The notes under the pieces are model-generated. The model was not told where the DNA came from. It did not search any database and saw only the letters and a list, made by a program, of their open reading frames with translations. Position numbers and translations under genes: made by a program. Below, piece after piece: positions 4,252-6,806 of a stretch of 6,806 nt of DNA. Each line of letters opens with the position of its first letter. The stretch's first letter is position 1. Source of the DNA: Candidatus Woesearchaeota archaeon (GTDB taxonomy: Archaea > Nanobdellota > Nanobdellia > Woesearchaeales > JACPBV01); contig JAHWHQ010000088.1 in assembly GCA_019323195.1 (NCBI GenBank), positions 1-6,806 of the forward strand, given 5' to 3'.

Positions 4252-6806
4252 CTATACTATCTGCCTTATCTGCTCAAGATTATGCGCCACTGTAACAAGA
4301 TTATTCTGCTTGTCATAGAGCAGTATCGTGGGTATGGGCAGGCTTCCGTCACTGTTCCTGTTTATCCGGTCTTTCAGCTTCCTGTATACGCCCCTAAACT
4401 CATTAAGCCCGTCATCAGAGCCAAGATCAACGATCTCGCCTTCAACCTTCTCCTTCAGATATTCCTTTGCAGCTGTGCACTTATCGCAGTTAGGACGGCT
4501 GAAAAGCCTGAACCTGCTTCTGCTGCTGTTATTATTGGATATCAGGCCTTCTGTCTCAGAAACGCTTGCACCGTCTTCCTCTACAACAGCCTTAACCCCC
4601 ATCTGCCTGCCAAGAGCCTTCTCCTCCATATACTCCAGGCGGTCCTTAAACTCCTCCTTCTTACCGTTGTTCCACTGCCTTACAGGCCTGAAATAGCCCA
4701 CGATCCTGGAATATACCTCTGTCTCAGCTCCGCACTCAGAACATCTAGGGACCTCCCCTGTGATATAGCCGTGCTCAGGGCATATGCTGAACGTAGGTGT
4801 TATTGAGAAATAAGGCAGCTTGGTATTGGATGCTATCTTCCTTACCAGTTTTTTGCATGACTCAGCTGAACTTACCTTCTCGCCAAGGAATGTATGGAAT
4901 ATTGTCCCTCCTGTGTACAATGTCTGTATCTTATCCTGGTGCTCTAAAGCCTCTATGAGGTCGTCTGTCTTATTAACAGGCAGCTGTGTTGAATTCGTAA
5001 GGTAAGGCTCATTCTCACCAGCGGTTATTATGTCAGGGTACATCTTCTTGTCCAGCCTTGCAAGCCTGTATGATGTAGACTCTGCAGGCGTTGCCTCAAG
5101 GTTATAAAGGCTGCCGGTCTCCTCCTGGAACTCTGACAGCTTATCCCTCATGAAATTAAGGGTCTCTATGGTAAACTCAGTCCCTTCCTTAGAGCTTATG
5201 TCCTTGCCGAGGAAATTCAGGCAGCACTCATTCATCCCGCACAGACCTATGGTAGAGAAATGGTTGGCAAACGTCCCAAGGTAAACCTTGGCATAAGGCA
5301 TAAGGCCCTGCTTAAGGTTGTTCCCTATTATCTTCCTCTTGATCTCCAGAGAGTCCTTGGCTATCTTCATATAATTGGACAATAGGTCAAAAAACCTCTC
5401 CTTGTCGCCTTTTGCTTCATAGCCGATCCTGTTCATGTTGATTGTAACAACACCGATTGAGCCTGTATTATCGCCAGGCCCCCACATGCTTCCGGGCCTC
5501 TTGACCAGCTGCACCTGGTCCAGCTGCAGCCTGCAGCACATGGCCCTTATGCTCTTAGGGTCGAGGTCAGAGCCTATGTAGTTCTGGAAATAAGGAAGGC
5601 CGTACTTGGCAGTCGCCTTAAAGAGCAGCTCTGCATTTTCAGAGTCCCAGTCAAAATTCCTGGTAAGGTTATATGTAGGTATTGGGAATGTAAATATCCT
5701 CCCTTTTGAATCGCCCTCAAGCATCACCTCTAGAAATGCCCTGTTTATCATGTCCATCTCTTCCTGGCAGTCGCCGTATGTAAAATCCTGCGGTTTGCCG
5801 CCGACAATTGCAGGCTTATCCTCCAGGTCTTTCGGAACCACCCAGTCAAAGGTAAGGTTAGAGAAGGGAAACTGGGAATTGCCGGTAATGAAAACATTTC
5901 CTTTTCTTCTTGCAATCCATGTTGATGTTAAGGTAGTAGGGCACCAGACCTTTCCCTTATACCTTACCCTCTCTTTTTTCATAATAGACTGATTCTGGTT
6001 TTTATGTATGTTTATTACGAATATACCCTGTTTGTTTAGATAAATGCTAGATCCATATCCGCAGATAGCACATAACTCCTGGAAATCATCTTTTATCTGT
6101 TTATCCTTGGTAAAGATCCTTAATCTTTCTTTACTACCATCACCTTTAATATATTCATGAATAAAAAGCTTAATCTGCCGTGGTGAACAGTTCCTTAGTA
6201 TAGCCATGGGAAGCTCTGTTTTGCTAATGGTCTTTACCAGTTCTTTAGAAACAGACCTGCCAAGCCTATACCTATTAGCACCCTTTCCAAACCCTGATTG
6301 AACGAAAGAGGAGCTAAAAGGTATATTAAGGTTATTTAATATGCCCTCTATCTCATTACAATATTCCCTGTTTACCTCTGGAGATTGAATAATAGTAATC
6401 CGTTCTCTTCCAATCCTTTCCCCTGCGTCTATTGTGCCTTCACTTATAATCCAGGGATAGAGTTTTAGCTCCTCATTACTGATACTGAAATCCTGATTGA
6501 TATTCTCTCTTGCAACTGGAAGATAAATAGGAGAGCTAAAATTTAACAGCTCTTCTGCTTTAGAAACCACTAATTCCTTTGAATTATATTTCTTTCTAAT
6601 AACCCTATGATTAGGGGTTAAAAGCTGCTCCTGGCTTCTATTGGATAGCTTTATTAAATCCCCATCAAAATCATATATATTTATTTTCATAATCTTATCC
6701 TTTACAATCCCATTCGTCTTAATATCCATGGACCAGACCTCATCTCCCTGCTTTAACTCATCATACCCTTTCCATCCATCTAAGGTTAATATCTCTGTAT
6801 CAGGGG
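4252..6806 (-). CDS. nrdD: Anaerobic (class III) ribonucleoside-triphosphate reductase NrdD, intein-interrupted, redoxin-fused, 5' end outside window
   Basis: NrdD reduces ribonucleotides to deoxyribonucleotides without oxygen, using a glycyl radical. Residues are numbered from the internal Met at 6729. The frame is open beyond this Met to the right edge, so the true start, N-terminal ATP-cone and first catalytic segment lie outside. Residues up to 284 are intein. The host protein resumes at Ser285 (SQFPFSNLTFDW), a core NrdD motif. The finger-loop cysteines AMCCR (398-399) hold the likely thiyl-radical Cys399. IGVVTINMNRIG (425-436), GLCGMNE (495-501) and ATPAESTSYRLA (546-557) are typical barrel blocks. 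A zinc site is formed by CPEH (650-653) and CSEC (663-666), followed by the glycyl-radical loop RIVGYF with Gly678. A Ser/Asn linker (about 721-738) leads to a glutaredoxin-like domain (739-825) that ordinary NrdD lacks. It heads the cluster nrdD-nrdG-DUF6485-deaminase. After splicing the product should be a complete enzyme carrying its own electron donor. Confidence 0.95.
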   Translation of the reverse strand, partial: PDTEILTLDGWKGYDELKQGDEVWSMDIKTNGIVKDKIMKINIYDFDGDLIKLSNRSQEQLLTPNHRVIRKKYNSKELVVSKAEELLNFSSPIYLPVARENINQDFSISNEELKLYPWIISEGTIDAGERIGRERITIIQSPEVNREYCNEIEGILNNLNIPFSSSFVQSGFGKGANRYRLGRSVSKELVKTISKTELPMAILRNCSPRQIKLFIHEYIKGDGSKERLRIFTKDKQIKDDFQELCAICGYGSSIYLNKQGIFVINIHKNQNQSIMKKERVRYKGKVWCPTTLTSTWIARRKGNVFITGNSQFPFSNLTFDWVVPKDLEDKPAIVGGKPQDFTYGDCQEEMDMINRAFLEVMLEGDSKGRIFTFPIPTYNLTRNFDWDSENAELLFKATAKYGLPYFQNYIGSDLDPKSIRAMCCRLQLDQVQLVKRPGSMWGPGDNTGSIGVVTINMNRIGYEAKGDKERFFDLLSNYMKIAKDSLEIKRKIIGNNLKQGLMPYAKVYLGTFANHFSTIGLCGMNECCLNFLGKDISSKEGTEFTIETLNFMRDKLSEFQEETGSLYNLEATPAESTSYRLARLDKKMYPDIITAGENEPYLTNSTQLPVNKTDDLIEALEHQDKIQTLYTGGTIFHTFLGEKVSSAESCKKLVRKIASNTKLPYFSITPTFSICPEHGYITGEVPRCSECGAETEVYSRIVGYFRPVRQWNNGKKEEFKDRLEYMEEKALGRQMGVKAVVEEDGASVSETEGLISNNNSSRSRFRLFSRPNCDKCTAAKEYLKEKVEGEIVDLGSDDGLNEFRGVYRKLKDRINRNSDGSLPIPTILLYDKQNNLVTVAHNLEQIRQIV
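4255..4515 (-). other. Glutaredoxin/NrdH-like domain fused to the NrdD C-terminus
   Basis: Residues 739-825 form a compact thioredoxin-fold module. The sequence begins with a beta strand (RFRLFSRPNC) leading to the redox motif CDKC (Cys748, Cys751) and a helix (AAKEYLKEKV). A second strand follows (EGEIVDLGS). The cis-proline block is LPIPTILLYD (797-806), and the domain closes with a C-terminal helix (NLEQIRQIV). It follows the glycyl-radical loop after a disordered Ser/Asn linker. Some class III reductases take electrons from a thioredoxin or NrdH-like redoxin instead of formate; a fused redoxin fits that chemistry and would deliver electrons in cis. There is no frameshift or stop between the parts. 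The fold assignment is strong; the donor role is inferred. Confidence 0.85.
5878..6806 (-). mobile_element. Intein with LAGLIDADG homing endonuclease in nrdD, N-terminal residues outside window
   Basis: A protein-splicing element sits in frame inside NrdD. Its C-terminal edge is Asn284 (codon 5880-5878), followed by extein Ser285; the closing block reads GNVFITGN, with Gly-Asn instead of the commoner His-Asn. Block F precedes it (KVWCPTTLTSTWIARR, residues 260-275). Block B is LTPNHRVI with the Thr38 and His41 pair. Upstream of the Met at 6729, the frame reads PDTEILTLDGW and ...LKQGDEVWS, a typical N-terminal splicing block A. The first residue, probably Cys, should lie only a few bases past 6806, giving about 312 aa in total. 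Two LAGLIDADG helices are present: LYPWIISEGTID (90-101, Glu97) and IKLFIHEYIKGDGS (186-199, Asp197). Both acidic metal ligands are kept, so the endonuclease may be active. The DNA is visibly AT-rich (sampled lines about 27-32% GC) against about 52-63% in sampled extein lines. Inteins in anaerobic RNR are known, for example in Methanocaldococcus jannaschii. Confidence 0.93.

Noticed and set aside
5878..5947. Class 3 intein, suggested by the Trp-Cys in block F
   Set aside because: Class 3 inteins lack the N-terminal nucleophile, and that residue is outside the window. The same VWC pattern occurs in ordinary inteins, so no class is assigned.
4282..5992. Plus-strand frames of 61-174 aa opposite nrdD
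   Set aside because: They lie antisense to a securely identified gene, with Leu/Ser-rich compositions typical of mirror translation and no promoter or ribosome site.
6727..6729. Met at 6729 as the true start of NrdD
   Set aside because: The frame stays open to the window edge and the upstream residues (PDTEILTLDGW and following) form the intein N-terminal block, so this Met is internal.

Overview
The window looks like a piece of an archaeal genome, most likely a small-genome DPANN lineage of the Woesearchaeota kind. Four transcription units have an archaeal-style TATA box 26-29 bases before an ATG, which implies leaderless or nearly leaderless mRNAs. Genes inside operons instead have Shine-Dalgarno sites. 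Isoleucine ATA and arginine AGG codons are frequent. Several small proteins (two-Cys-pair zinc ribbon, Gly/Gln-rich coiled-coil protein, membrane protein with an Ada-like zinc domain) resemble types I associate with DPANN archaea. The lineage call is an inference; no rRNA is present.

Layout. Positions 1-353 hold no gene I can support, but contain a GC-rich hairpin zone and then an AT-rich cluster of perfect inverted repeats (67-226). Positions 354-1336 (+) are a three-gene operon of unknown function: a 50-aa zinc ribbon, a membrane protein with 15-residue tandem repeats, and a low-complexity protein ending in a coiled coil. Positions 1421-1864 (+) encode a signal peptidase II (LspA), unexpected in an archaeon. 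It converges on, and overlaps by 19 bp, an 81-aa two-helix membrane protein (1846-2091, -). Next, also on the minus strand and with its own promoter, is a four-helix membrane protein with a cytosolic zinc-binding-like tail (2151-2705).

Positions 2769-6806 (-) form an anaerobic deoxynucleotide cluster in the order nrdD, nrdG, a Cys-rich DUF6485-like protein, and dCMP deaminase. NrdD makes deoxynucleotides, NrdG installs its glycyl radical, and dCMP deaminase supplies dUMP for dTMP synthesis. NrdD runs off the right edge. Two features stand out. An intein with a LAGLIDADG endonuclease interrupts NrdD just before its SQFPFSN motif; its N-terminal splicing block reaches the window edge. A glutaredoxin-like domain with a CDKC motif is fused to the NrdD C-terminus, after the glycyl-radical loop. 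The intein DNA is much more AT-rich than the host gene, suggesting separate ancestry.
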